From Saccharum officinarum (taxonomy: Eukaryota > Streptophyta > Magnoliopsida > Poales > Poaceae): DNA of 64,000 nucleotides. The notes beneath the pieces are model-generated. The model had not been told where the DNA came from, searched no databases, and worked only from the letters and a program-made list of their open reading frames with translations. Shown here in pieces: positions 46,316 to 57,961 of this stretch. Both the position numbers and the translations under genes were made by a program. The number at the start of each line of letters is the position of its first letter. Positions within the stretch are counted from its first letter, which is position 1. The DNA is taken from the NCBI GenBank assembly GCA_020631735.1, contig CM036209.1, positions 1,909,478-1,973,477 of the forward strand, given 5' to 3'.

Positions 46316-46680
46316 GTGATGACCGGACGCGGTGGAGGCAGCGTCCGGTCACATTCTAGTAAGCTCCTGGAATGACCGAACGCGTCCGATTATGCACGAT
46401 CGGACGCTGACAGCGTCCAGTCACATTTTGCCCGGAAAACTGAAACGGATGACCGGACGCGGTGGTGGTGGCCGGGACCGGACGCGGTGGTGGTGGCCGG
46501 GACCGGACGCGGTGGTCGGCAGAGGCGCGTCCGGTGCAGCGTCCGGTTAGAGATTTTGAAGAAAAACTTCGGGAACGACTGGACGCGCTGGTGTACGCTA
46601 GGACCGGATGCGGTGGTGAAGCTGAACCGCGTGCGATGCAGCGTCCGGTCCAGCGTCCGGTCGCTGTTAAACGCTCTTTT
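46316..46680. repeat. LTR-like CGGACGCG palindrome cluster inside Sirevirus B
   Basis: About ten copies of ACCGGACGCG or CGTCCGGT, some paired as palindromes, with a GGTGGTGGTGGCCGGGACCG tandem at 46460-46510. They match the unit that otherwise occurs only in the LTR U3 regions of A, B and C, and lie between pol and the extra frame. Confidence 0.85.
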
Positions 46681-47155
46681 TCAAACCGATTTTCGACGTG
46701 ACTTCTCCCAATCAAGTTCCAATTCAAAGAGACTCAAATAAACACCAATTGGAACCTGATATGAGTGACCTCACTCAAACCCTCAAAATTTTCAAAATAT
46801 TTTGCCTTAGACTAGTATTATTTTTAAGAAAATATTCAATAAACACCGGAGGAGCAACGTATGGCCATGCAATAGAGTTTATGAACCCTTGGGAGCTTCA
46901 AATGCTCTCTCTATTCATGGACGAACACAGAGGTTACTCAAAGCTAAACCGAAGAGAAACGACAAAGCAACAACCATGCATATGCAGTGCAAAACAAGAA
47001 AGAAAGGCTAGGTTGCTTGTCAAGTTTGATCCATGGTTAGGCTTTTTCACTCCTCCAAAGAAGGGTTATCGTAACCGTGTTAGACAAGTCCTAGATGCAT
47101 TGCGGGAAATTAAACATGACATAAAATACAATGCAATGCAAGGGACAACACATGC

Positions 47156-50100
47156 TCATTTTTTAAAGTTACTAGAATCAAGTACATTTAGTTCACTTCT
47201 CAACCTACAAAAGGTAGCCTCATCTAAAGGTTTAGTGAAGATATCCGCTAATTGATTTTCACTTCTTACACCTTCTAGTGATATATCATTTTTAGCAACA
47301 TGATCTCTTAGAAAGTGGTGGCGGATATCAATGTGCTTGGTGCGAGAGTGTTTTACCGGATTATTAGCAATTTTAACCGCACTTTCATTGTCACACAAAA
47401 GCGGCACCTTTTCAAGAACAACTCCATAGTCAAGGAGGGTTTATTTCATGTATAGGATTTGTGCACAACAAGCCCCCGCGGCAATGTATTCCGCCTCGGC
47501 GGTGGATAAAGCCACACTATTTTGCTTCTTAGATGACCAAAATACTAAGGGTCTCCCAAGCAAATGGCATCCTCCTGATGTGCTTTTTCTATCAATTTTG
47601 CAACCGGCATAATCCGAATCGGAGTAGCCAACTAGTTGGAATCTAGCTCCTTTGGGGTACCAAAGTCCGATGCTTGGGGTGTACTTAAGGTATCTTATGA
47701 TTCTTTTTACGGCACTTAGGTGAGGTTCTTTAGGGCATGCTTGAAAGCGAGCACACATGCACACACTAAACATGATATCGGGTCTAGATGTGGTAAGGTA
47801 CAATAAGCTACCAATTATAGAACGGTAAAGAGTTTGATCGATTGGTTTACCTCCCTCATCTAGGTCGAGATATCCATTAGTTGGCATTGGGGTCTTGATT
47901 GGCTTGCATTCTTCCATCTTGAATCTTTTGAGAAGATCCTTGGTATATTTTTCTTGAGAGATAAAAATCCCTTCTCTCATTTGCTTGACTTGAAACCCAA
48001 GGAAGAATGTTAGCTCACCAATCATTGACATCTCGAACTCTTTTGACATCAATTCACCAAATTTTTTGCAATAATCTTCATTTGTTGACCCGAAGATAAT
48101 ATCATCTACATAGACTTGACAAATGAAGATCTCTTCATTAAACTTCTTGGTGAATAGTGTGGTGTCAACCTTCCTAATAGTGAAGTCCTTCTCAATGAGG
48201 AAGTCCCGGAGGCACTCATACCACGCTCTAGGGGCTTGCTTGAGCCCATATAGCACCTTGGACAACCTATAAACATGATTAGGATATCTAGGGTCTTCAA
48301 ACCCGGGAGGTTGTTCAACATAGACTAGTTCATTTATGAAGCCATTTAAAAATGCACTTTTCACATCCATTTGATATAATTTCATTTCATGATGTGATGC
48401 ATATGCAAGAAGGATACGAATGGCTTCAAGTCTTGCAACGGGTGCAAAAGTCTCTCCAAAATCAAGACCTTCAACTTGAGAGAACCCTTTTGCTACTAGT
48501 CTTGCCTTGTTTCTTACTACTACGCCTTGATCATCTTGCTTGTTGCGGAACACCCACTTGGTTCTAATGACTCTTGCACCTTTTGGATGCTCTTCAAGTG
48601 TCCAAACTTGATTGCGGGCGAAGTTGTTCAATTCTTCATGCATGGCATTCACCCAATCCGGATCTTGAAGAGCTTCTTCTACATTCTTAGGTTCAAGACA
48701 AGAGACAAAAGAGTGATGTTCAACAAAAGAAGTAAACTTTTGAGATCGAGTCATTACACCCTTTGTAGGACTCCCTATAATGAGATTTTATGGATGTGCT
48801 TGAAGTAGAGGTGAGTTTCTTCGATCAACCATTTGAGGAGTAGGATGGGGAGCATCAACATCTTGTGCTTGTGCATTGGCTTGTTGATGAGAGACATGAG
48901 TATCTTCATTTCAACTCTTTCATTCTTGTCATCATCTTGAGGCACATATGATGAAGATGGTGGATTGACAATTTGTACATCGTCTTCATCATCTTTAGGC
49001 TTGATGTCTCCCACCGGTATGTTCTTCATGGCCTCTCTCAATGGTTCATCACCTACATCATCATAATTCTCAATTGCTCCTTGGGAGCCGTTAGATTCAT
49101 CAAATTCCACATCATATGTTTCTTCAACCAAACAGGTGGCATGGTTAAATACTCTATACGCTTTGGACTTTGATGAGTAACCAACAAGAAAACCAATATC
49201 ACAACGTCTTTGGAACTTTCCTAGGTGTTGACGCTTCTTGTAGATGTAGCATTTGCAACTAAACACCCAGAAGAATGAGACGTCTGGCTTTTTCTCATTT
49301 AGCAACTCATAAGGGGTCTTGCAAAGGAACTTTTGTAGGAAGAGGCGATTTGAAGCATAGCATGCGGTGTTGATTGCCTCGGCCCACAATTTCCCCGGTG
49401 TGTTGTACTCATCTAGCATTGTTCTTGCAAGAGTGATCAAGGTCCGGTTCTTTCTCTCAACTACATCATTTTGTTGAGGAGTGTAGGTTGATGAAACTTC
49501 ATGCTTGATTCCAATTTCATCACAATAAGCTTCAATATTGGTGTTGTCAAACTCTTTGCCATTGTCACTTCTAATTTTCTTTATCTTGACTTCAAATTCA
49601 TTTTGAGCTCTCTTTGCAAACTTCTTGAAGCAATTTGCCACTTCGAATTTGTCATGAAGAAAGAAAGTCCAAGTGTATCTTGAGTAGTCATCCACAATCA
49701 CTAGGTAATAGAGATTTCCACCCAAGCTCTTATAAGTTGTAGGACCAAACAAATCCATGTGTAGAAGTTCTAGTACTCTTGATGTTGACATGTAGGCTTT
49801 GGTTGGATGAGTGTTTGCAACTTGTTTGCCAGCTTGACATGCACTACAAGGTTTGTCCTTCTCAAACTTTACATCCTTCAAACCTCTCACTAATTCTTTC
49901 TTCAATAGCTTGTTGAGAGTGTTCATTCCAACATGAGAAAGCCTCCTATGCCAAAGCCATCCAAGTGTAGTTTTGGTGAATAAACATGTCATCAAGTTTG
50001 CATCTTCAGAGGTGAAGTCAACAAGATAGAGATTATTATATCTAAAACCCTTAAAAATCACTTGCTTGTCATCTATCTTTGTAACAACCACTTTATTTGG

Positions 50101-50379
50101 ACTAAACAAGCATTGGTAGCCAAGGTCACAAAGTTACCCAATGGATAGTAAGTTGAAACTCAATGAAGCAACATAGAGCACATTTGAGAGAGAGTGATCA
50201 TTTGATATTGCAATCTTGCCTATACCCTTGACTTTGCTCTTTGAATTGTCCCCAAATGTGATCTTGTCTTGACATACCCCATTCTCTTCAAGTGAGGTGA
50301 ACATACAAAGATCACCGGTCATGTATTGTGTGCAACCACTATCAATCACCCAATGAGATCCACCAGTCTTGTAGTTCAC
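47156..50379 (-). pseudogene. pol: Pol of Sirevirus B, broken
   Basis: The order on the minus strand is protease ([13 protein letters not shown], 50379-50134), integrase zinc finger and catalytic core with D, D and E kept (50109-48775; [11 protein letters not shown] carries the Glu), reverse transcriptase with YVDDIIFGS and RNase H ([32 protein letters not shown]; 48754-47441), and the pol tail (47407-47156). Stops at 50134 and 47441 replace CAA codons seen in element A, and a frameshift lies near 48765. RNase H, lost in A, is complete here. Confidence 0.92.
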
Positions 50380-50399
50380 CTACACACAAGAGATCAAGT

Positions 50400-52729
50400 A
50401 TTTTGTTTAGGGACCCAAACTTGAGAGGGACCCTTAACTTTCTCAACTAGTGACTTGGCAACCCATATTTTTTTGGCCTATTTTTATTAGGGGGACCCAA
50501 GAACATGACTTTCATCTTTCCACTTGAGTCCATTCTAAGCATGTAATGAGCATTGAAGGCAAAGGGTCTAGCATGCTTGGACAAGGGTTGTGGTGGTGGA
50601 GTTTTGCACTCATGAGCAAAGTGGCGTTCTTGTCCACACTCAACACATCTTTTTGGCTTGGGCTTTGACTTGCTTTGTTGTTGTTGAGCTTTGACCTTCT
50701 TCTCTTGATTTGTCAAGTAACCAATGCCACTTCTATCCATCTTCACGACGGTGTTCATGAGTAGCTCACTTTGCAAATGTTGGCCTCTTGTGAACTTGCT
50801 TAGGCCGGTCTTGAGATGCTCTTTTTCTTGCTTGAACTTCTTGTTTTCTTCAATAAGTGACTCATTTGAAGCTTACTTTTCAAGAGCCATCAACTTCTTG
50901 TTCTCATTATTAAGCATCTCATTTTCACTCTTGAGCTTGACATACTCATCATAGTTGTTGGCCTCAACCACACTCTTGCCTTTGCCGCTAGAGCCTTGCT
51001 CAAAGTTCTCAACAATCAAATCATCACATGATGTAGCTATATCAATCTTAACAACTTGGTTAGTAGCATCATGTGTCTCGAGGGCAAGCTCATTAGCAAC
51101 AATAAGAGTATCATAATTGATTTTCAATGCGGTATATTCATCTTTTAGCAAGTTTAGCCTAGTGATGAGTTCACCATGCTTCTTCTTAATTTTATCATGT
51201 TTATCTCTAAGCTCCTTGTTAGAAGTTTTGAGCTCCTTGAGAGAGGAAGACATAGTTTCATTTTGATCTTTGAGCTCATCACTAGTCTTATGTGCATTCT
51301 CAAGCTTAGATGAGAGTGATTCATTTTCATGTTGAAGCTCATCATTTTCATTTCTAGTTCTTCTTATGATTTTAGAGTATTTGTTCAACAATTTTACTAG
51401 TTCATCATAAGAAGGTGCATCATATTCATCATCACTATCACTATCATCATCATCACTATCACTATGTTGTACCTTTCGATCACCCTTAGCCAAGAGACAT
51501 AGGTGAGAATTAGATGATGATGGTGAAGATGGCGGTGAAGGTGTTGATGAAGACGTCGACGAAGATGATGATGGCCCAATCACAAGTGCGGCGATCTTCT
51601 CTTTTTCATCGTCGCTTTCATCGCCGGAGGATTCACATGATGATTCAATGTCGGTGAGCCAATCACCAACAATATAAGCTTTGCCTCCATTCTTCTTGTA
51701 GAACTCTCTTTTCTTGCCATCTTTCTTTTTGTATGGCTTATTCTTTCTTTTCTCATCTTCTTCATCACTTGAATCATCTTTCTTGCCCTTGTACTTGTTC
51801 TTGTACTTGTCTTTTGGAGGCTTCGGGCATTGATGAGCTAGATGGCCAAGTTCACCACAATTGAAGCAATCCATTTCGGATATTGGCTTCATTTTGCTAC
51901 TTGTGAAGAATTTCTTCTTCTTGCCATCGAACTTGATGCCACTCTTGTTGAGCTTCTTTAGCATCTTGGTGGTCTTCCTTACCATGAGTGCAAGTGATGC
52001 ATCATCAATATCACTTTCACTTGAGCTTTCTTGCACCATCATGGCTTGGCCCTTCTTCTTTTTCTTTTCATGGCTAGCTTTGAAGGCCAAGTCTTTTTTC
52101 TTGGAAGATGATGAGCCCTCTTCCGGAGTGATGTGCATGTACATCTCATGTGCATTGATCTTTCCCAATACTTGAGTCGGTGGTGTGGCGGAGAGATCAC
52201 TTTGGTGAAGTACGGTGACAATGTGTCCATACTTCTCAACGGGAAGAACACTCAAGATCCTCCTTGCAACATCCGATTGACTCATTTGAGTGAGTCCAAG
52301 AGCATTGAGATCTTCTACAAGAACATTTAAACGAGTGTACATTTCATTAGCACTTTCTTTGGGAAGCATCTCAAAAGAATTAATTTTCTTTAAAGCAATG
52401 TGATAGCGTTCCTCACGCTCACTCTTAGTTCCCTCATGGAGAGCACAAAGATTTTCCCACAATTCATGAGCGTTTTTGGCATTACGCACACGATTGAAGA
52501 TATCTTTGCCTAGGGCCCGGTAGAGTGCATTTTTTGCCTTTGCATTCCACCGGTCGTATTTCTCCTCATCACCACTTAGGTTGGCGGGATCCCTTATAGG
52601 AGGAAGTCCTTCGGTTGCGGCTCTAAGGCACCCAACATCTATGGCTTTGACGTACGCCTCCATACGAATTTTCTAATATGGAAAATCATCTCCCTCAAAA
52701 GTGGGAGGTGGTCCTTCCCCATTAGACAT
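50400..52729 (-). pseudogene. gag: Gag of Sirevirus B, broken
   Basis: The original ATG is at 52729. The Trp of the conserved PYWKIR near residue 22 has become TAG (52674-52676), leaving a long frame from 52663 to 50873 with the gag domain, first CCHC knuckle (CFNCGELGHLAHQC) and coiled coil. A second stop replaces a CAA codon at 50873. The second knuckle (CVECGQERHFAHEC) follows at about 50650 in the same frame, and a shift near 50465 changes the C terminus. Collinear with element A gag throughout. Confidence 0.9.
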
Positions 52730-52766
52730 CTTGCTCTAGGCGGTGAAGCCTAAATAAAGAGCAACA

Positions 52767-52781
52767 CGGCTCCGATACCAA
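52767..52781 (-). other. Primer binding site of Sirevirus B
   Basis: The minus strand reads ATTGGTATCGGAGCC just inside the 5' LTR, identical in the core to that of element A (initiator Met-tRNA). Confidence 0.88.
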
Positions 52782-52782
52782 T

Positions 52783-54155
52783 TGAAAGGATCAAGATGCC
52801 CAAGAGGGGGTGAATTGGGCTTTTCTAAAAATTAATTGCAAGAATTAAATCCTACAAGCCAAACTTCACCCCTAGTGTCTACTAGTGTTCCTTGTGATTC
52901 TACCGATAAAAGTTTTGCACCCTAAGTTCCAATCCTAGACTAGCATGGCAATTCTAGGAAAGTAAACAAGCAATGAAAGTAATGCACGAAAGTAAATGCT
53001 TGAAAGTAAGGGTTAGGAACACAACGATGTTTTGCCGAGGTATCGGAGAGTCGCCACTCCCCACTAGTCCTTGTTGGAGCACCCGCGCAAGGGTGTAGCT
53101 CCCCCTTGATCCGCGCAAGGATCAAGTGCTCTCTACGGGTTGATTCTTCGACACTCCGTCGCGGCGAATCACCCAAAACCGCTCACAACTTCAGTTGGGT
53201 CACCCACAATCTCGTTGGATGATCACCAAACTCCCAATCACCACCAAACCGTCTAGGTGATGGCGATCACCAAGAGTAACAAGTTAGAACTCTCACTTGA
53301 CCACAACAAGCCTAATGAGAAGATGGATGCACACTTGCTATACTCTTGTCACTAGTGAGGAATCTCAAACTTTGATTCTCAAATCACTATCCTCACTAGG
53401 GCTCTTGCACTCCCTTGCACTCCAAAGGTGTTTCTCAGCTGAACAAATGAGCAAAAGACCTCTAAAAGAGATGGAGGGGATGTATTTATACACCCCTCAG
53501 ACAAATCCAACCGTTATCTGTCGAATCAGCAAAACGCGCACTGATCGGACGTGCCGGTCAAGTGTAACGATCGGAAATCAAAAGTTACGCTGAGTGACCG
53601 GACGCGCCGATCTGAGATGATCGGACGCGCCGATCAGAGATGACCAGACGCACCGATCAGGGATGACCGGACACGTCCGATCATGCAAGAACCTTACTAG
53701 AAACTGATCTGACGCTCGACCGCATCTGATCATAGATGACCGGATGCGTCAGGTCAGCTCGGGACCTTACTGGAACGTGACCGGACGCGTCGATCACTTC
53801 ACAGTCGCGTCCGATTACACTGTTTACCCTCTGGAACACATGTCTGACTGACCACCGCGTCCGGTCCTCTCAAGGACCGCGTCCGATCGATCAGTTAACT
53901 CCGCACTGAAGTGTTAGTACTGACCGGACGCGTCCGGTCATGACCAGAACCGCGTCCGGTCATGACCAGACTGCTCAAACGACTTCTAAACGCGACGCAA
54001 CTTGAACCAAGTTGCTTCCAACTGAACTCTGAGCTTTTCTAGAGCTACCTAGTACTAAGTTTGACAAGTGTGCACCACACCTAAATAGAAGACTCACCTA
54101 GGTCAAGCTACTCGCTCATGCCCCCCTTTATAGTACGGTCAAAGGAAGAAACAAA
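52783..54155 (-). repeat. 5' LTR of Sirevirus B, truncated by gypsy insertion
   Basis: It matches the 3' LTR from its inner end (CTTTCA at 52783) to ...AAGGAAGAAACAAA at 54155, where the left copy continues GATCCTAACG but this copy changes to TGTGGCGG. The TATA box is at 53483-53490. Against the 3' LTR it differs by transitions and by gain and loss of whole palindrome units. ACAAA (54151-54155) would be the gypsy target duplication. Confidence 0.9.
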
Positions 54156-57100
54156 TGTGGCGGAATCACCCAGTTTAGCACGCTTTCAGGGCGCTTGCCT
54201 TCCACTAGGCACTAAGAGCCCTAAAAGTGAGCTACACCAGATGATTCTGTCGAGCACACCCGACGGGAGAACTCGAACGCTCCACATTTAACACCCGGGA
54301 TCCAATAATGAGTACAAACTTACAATACTTAGGCCATTTCATACAACACAGAGTCTTGAAACGGTTATTACAATACCAGAGGTTCAGAGTGCAATAATTA
54401 ACAGCGGAGATAAAATAACATCTAGCGGAAGCGATGAGAATCCATCTGTGCCCATCAGAAGAATCCTCCACACAAGACAAACCTGCTCAAAGTGCACCTG
54501 CAACAGGGGTAAAAATAAACCCTGAGTACACAATGTACTCGCAAGACTTACCCGACTGGGAATTATATTTCCCGACTCTTCAAGGATCATGATAGGCTTT
54601 ATGGCTTGTGGGTTTCTTGTATGTGGAAAGCTGCACTAAGAGTGTGTCCTTAATTTCTTAACTTTTAGAAGCCGTATTTTATTCATTAATCGATAGTCTA
54701 TGTGAGCACCTATGCTATAATCAAGCAAGAGTTGAGCAAAACAAGATCGTTTCTCCCTCTTTCAATTGCCAATTCTTACTACGATGCCAGAGCGTAGCCA
54801 AGCCATACCGTCACGCAGAAACGGTGATTCACGAATCAATGTGCCCAGCTGGGTACCCCGAAAAACACACGCCTCGCTTGTACCCTAGGCACAAGCAAGA
54901 CCAACCCGTTCCCCTCCTGTCACGGGTTTCCAGGTCCCCGTCCAAACTTGGACTCCTAGCTCCCGTACTTGAGGCCCGGCCTTAATACGGTGCTAAGACC
55001 TCCACCTATCCCCGCCTCCAATCAGTCGGTCCGGAAAGAGCCGGAGCCCATGACAAGAGAGTAACAAGTCTTCCTAGCCCCCATCCGCTAGTATATGCTC
55101 GGGATAAGAAGATCTGTGACTTGACCAGGGTCCATGCAACGAACGGTCCTTAATTGACACGGACAGGGAAACAGTGCAACCCAATTATGCCCCGTGACCG
55201 CGGGACATAACTTGCTACACCCACCAATACCCATACCACATCCCTGCCCGGTCGTCATTTCCCTTCCACCATTTTTCCCAAAATGTAATAATCATTAGAG
55301 TAACTCCCTATTGTGAGCAACGACAGGTTACTCACCCTATCGATGATCCTAAGCGAAGCAACTATACGATCCTGTACTAGTAAGACTCATGGGTATAGAT
55401 ATATATGTATGTGTGTATCATAGAAATTCCTGTAACTTAAATGCACAACATTTAAACATATATCAGATTTGCAAAAATAAGGGTTATGCACCGGGGCTTG
55501 CCTTGGACAGGCGCAAAGTCAGAGGTGTCAGTCGCGGGTGGCTCCTGGAACTCCTCCGGTACAAAGATTTCCTCCTCGTACTCCTCGATGACTTCCATGA
55601 AGTCTTGCTCCTCCACGGCCACGTACTCAACCTCCTCGTGATCTACATGCATGCAATGATAATACCCCGATTAACAAGGTGAAACGGTAACCCTAATAAC
55701 AACAACTACCAACTGCTTAGCTAACTCTAAAAGCTAATAAGCTAAGCTACCATTATTCCTACTAACAAAGTTGACGGATGCATCCAAACTCTAACCACTA
55801 ACAAGCACCTCCTCTTATGATTACCGATTTACTACAAAGTACTACTAGGAACTTAGTTTCCCTATCAAACAAGCTATCTGGTGGCTAAACAAAAATATAG
55901 CAAGCATCTAACGCCATCAAGAAGCTACGGTGAAAACTTTAGAGCTAGAGCTACCCTAGATTTTTCCACAAAATTTCCTACAAAAAGGTTGCATTAATAT
56001 TCGTCGCTTTAAGCATTGATTTAATCGATCGAGCATCATTACAGCACTACAAGAAAGGAATTCACTAACTGATAGAGCACGAATTTAGAAACTCAACTAA
56101 AGTGGTTTCACGATTTTTGGACCTCTACACAAGGCGCTATAATTCATCAAAGTTTGGTTCAAAACTAAATTACAAAAGCAATTCTAAAATCGCTAAAACA
56201 TGAAGAGCATCCTCTCGGACGGCCCAACCGCACGGCCCAAACCGTGCGCAACGCGCGCCCGCACACGCGGCCCACGGACACGGCCCACGGCCGAGGAAGC
56301 CCGCGCGCGTCGGCAACCTTTCAGACAAGCCCCCGAACTAAAAGCTAAAGCCACGACCAAACTAGGCACTATTCCCCTCCTCCAGGGTTTTGCAAAGAAA
56401 CCCTTCCGAAAAACTGTCTTCACCACCGGGCGGTCCCCGACACGCCTCCGCACGCCGGCGCGATGCTGGCGGGCACTGGCCGGTTGCGCCGGCCACAGGG
56501 GAGCTACTACAGCTAGGCTGAGGGGGAGATGCTCACCACGATGCAGACGCGAGGTTCGAGGCAGCGATTCGGAGGCCGGAGGCGAGGTGGCGCGGCCTCC
56601 CCACGATGGCGGCCAATCGGCGAGGGCGGTGAAGGCGTTCCGGAGGGCCGGAGCTCTGCGAGGACGGCCAAGGGGGTAGGTGAGCTTTAGGGGTTCACCA
56701 TGGACCTAACCGCAGTGACAGCAAGGTTGGAGGGTACCTGAGCCGAGCCGGCCACGTGCGCCCGGGGGGTCCGGCGGCGCTCCACGGCGGCGCGAGCGCG
56801 TTAGTGAAAACCCAGGGTAACCGAGGGCTCGAGACCAGGCGCAGGGTGAAGCGGTTGACGAAGCGAGGCTAGCGGTGAAACCAATTAGAGCTACGAGGCG
56901 AAAAGGGTAGGCTGTCGTGGTGCACAGCCGAGCTCGCCCTTAATGGTCTGACGCCGAACAGCTCCAAAATTGGAGCTCGGTGGGGCCGCGCTGGAGGCGA
57001 GGTGAGGTCGGTCGGTGGGGCCGTTAGGCGGCGAACCCCCGGGCACGGCTGAAAGGGTGGTTGCGGCCCTCCTCCCGACCAGACTGCCCACCGCGGTCCC

Positions 57101-57886
57101 AACGGCCAGGCGGATAGAAGCAGAAGGGGAAGGACGGTCGCGCCAGACATCGTGCCCTCGGCCAAGCTGGGAGTCACCGAGACGCGTACAAGTGGACGGT
57201 GAAACAAGATAACGTGCTTGCGCAGCCACCGCCCAAGCCGCAGCAGCGCAGAGGTCGGCACGGACACGACGGGTGCTGACCCCGAACGGCCAACACGCCA
57301 CCGCGCCCACGCAGCGAGAGGAGAGGGAAGGACAGTGGGCGGAAACAACTCACGCACGATGTCAACGGCCACAGCGCCAAGACACAACGGCCTCGGCCAG
57401 CCTCCTCCCGCGGCAGCGCACGGGCCTGCGGCGCAGCCCAACGCGACGCGCAAAGCACGACGACGCGGTGACCGCGCTCAGCTGGCCAACCAAACGCGAA
57501 GAAGCACACGCACGAATTTTAAAGCCTCAGCAACGCCTAAATGGTTGGGCTACAAACTGAACGACCTCCTCCAACACAAAGAGGGCACACTAGGCTAACG
57601 ACCCGAGCCAAAACATGCTTCTACCCTAGAACCAGATTTCACGGAATGAACCTGCCAACATGGCCTTGCCAAGCAGCTAACGACCTGACAAACGCTCTAA
57701 GCCTAGGGCTAAAATCACGTTGCGAGATCGCTACTCGGGCTACTGGAAAACTAGCTAGCGATAGCACAACTAGACCACACCAGAAGCAACAACGTCTACA
57801 CACTTCAACACTAAACGAACACAAGCAAAGATGCTCCTGCCAAGCTTAGCTGCATTGAAACGCGCGGTAACACCAAGGGTGTTACA
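54156..57886 (-). repeat. 3' LTR of the Tekay-like element (3731 bp)
   Basis: On the minus strand it begins TGTAACACCCTTGG (57886) after a TTTTAGGGGGTAGATC polypurine tract and ends GATTCCGCCACA (54156), so TGT...ACA ends. GC-rich frames inside (56193-57600, both strands) are low-complexity and not credible genes. No embedded gene was recognised. Confidence 0.87.
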
Positions 57887-57961
57887 GATCTACCCCCTAA
57901 AAGAAAATCTCGACCCGAGATTTCCCGTGCCTAGTGTGGAAAAGGGGTTGGAAAACAACAT

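Larger units (their letters stand above)
40969..54155 (-). mobile_element. Ty1/copia Sirevirus B with extra ORF, 5' LTR interrupted
   Basis: Reading the minus strand: 5' LTR (54155-52783, cut short), PBS, gag, pol, a palindrome-rich spacer, an extra frame (45412-43001), PPT (AAAAAGGGGAGAT), and 3' LTR (42585-40969). It is closely related to element A in gag, pol and LTR. Gag, pol and the extra frame all contain stops or shifts, so the copy is dead. The outer end of the 5' LTR (about 250 bp) is displaced by the gypsy element inserted at 54156, so the target duplication (CAATC before 40969) cannot be confirmed. Confidence 0.93.

Noticed and set aside
56193..57600. Several overlapping GC-rich frames of 100-194 codons inside the Tekay LTR
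   Set aside because: Low-complexity translation on both strands within an LTR; no start context, domain or splice pattern supports a gene.
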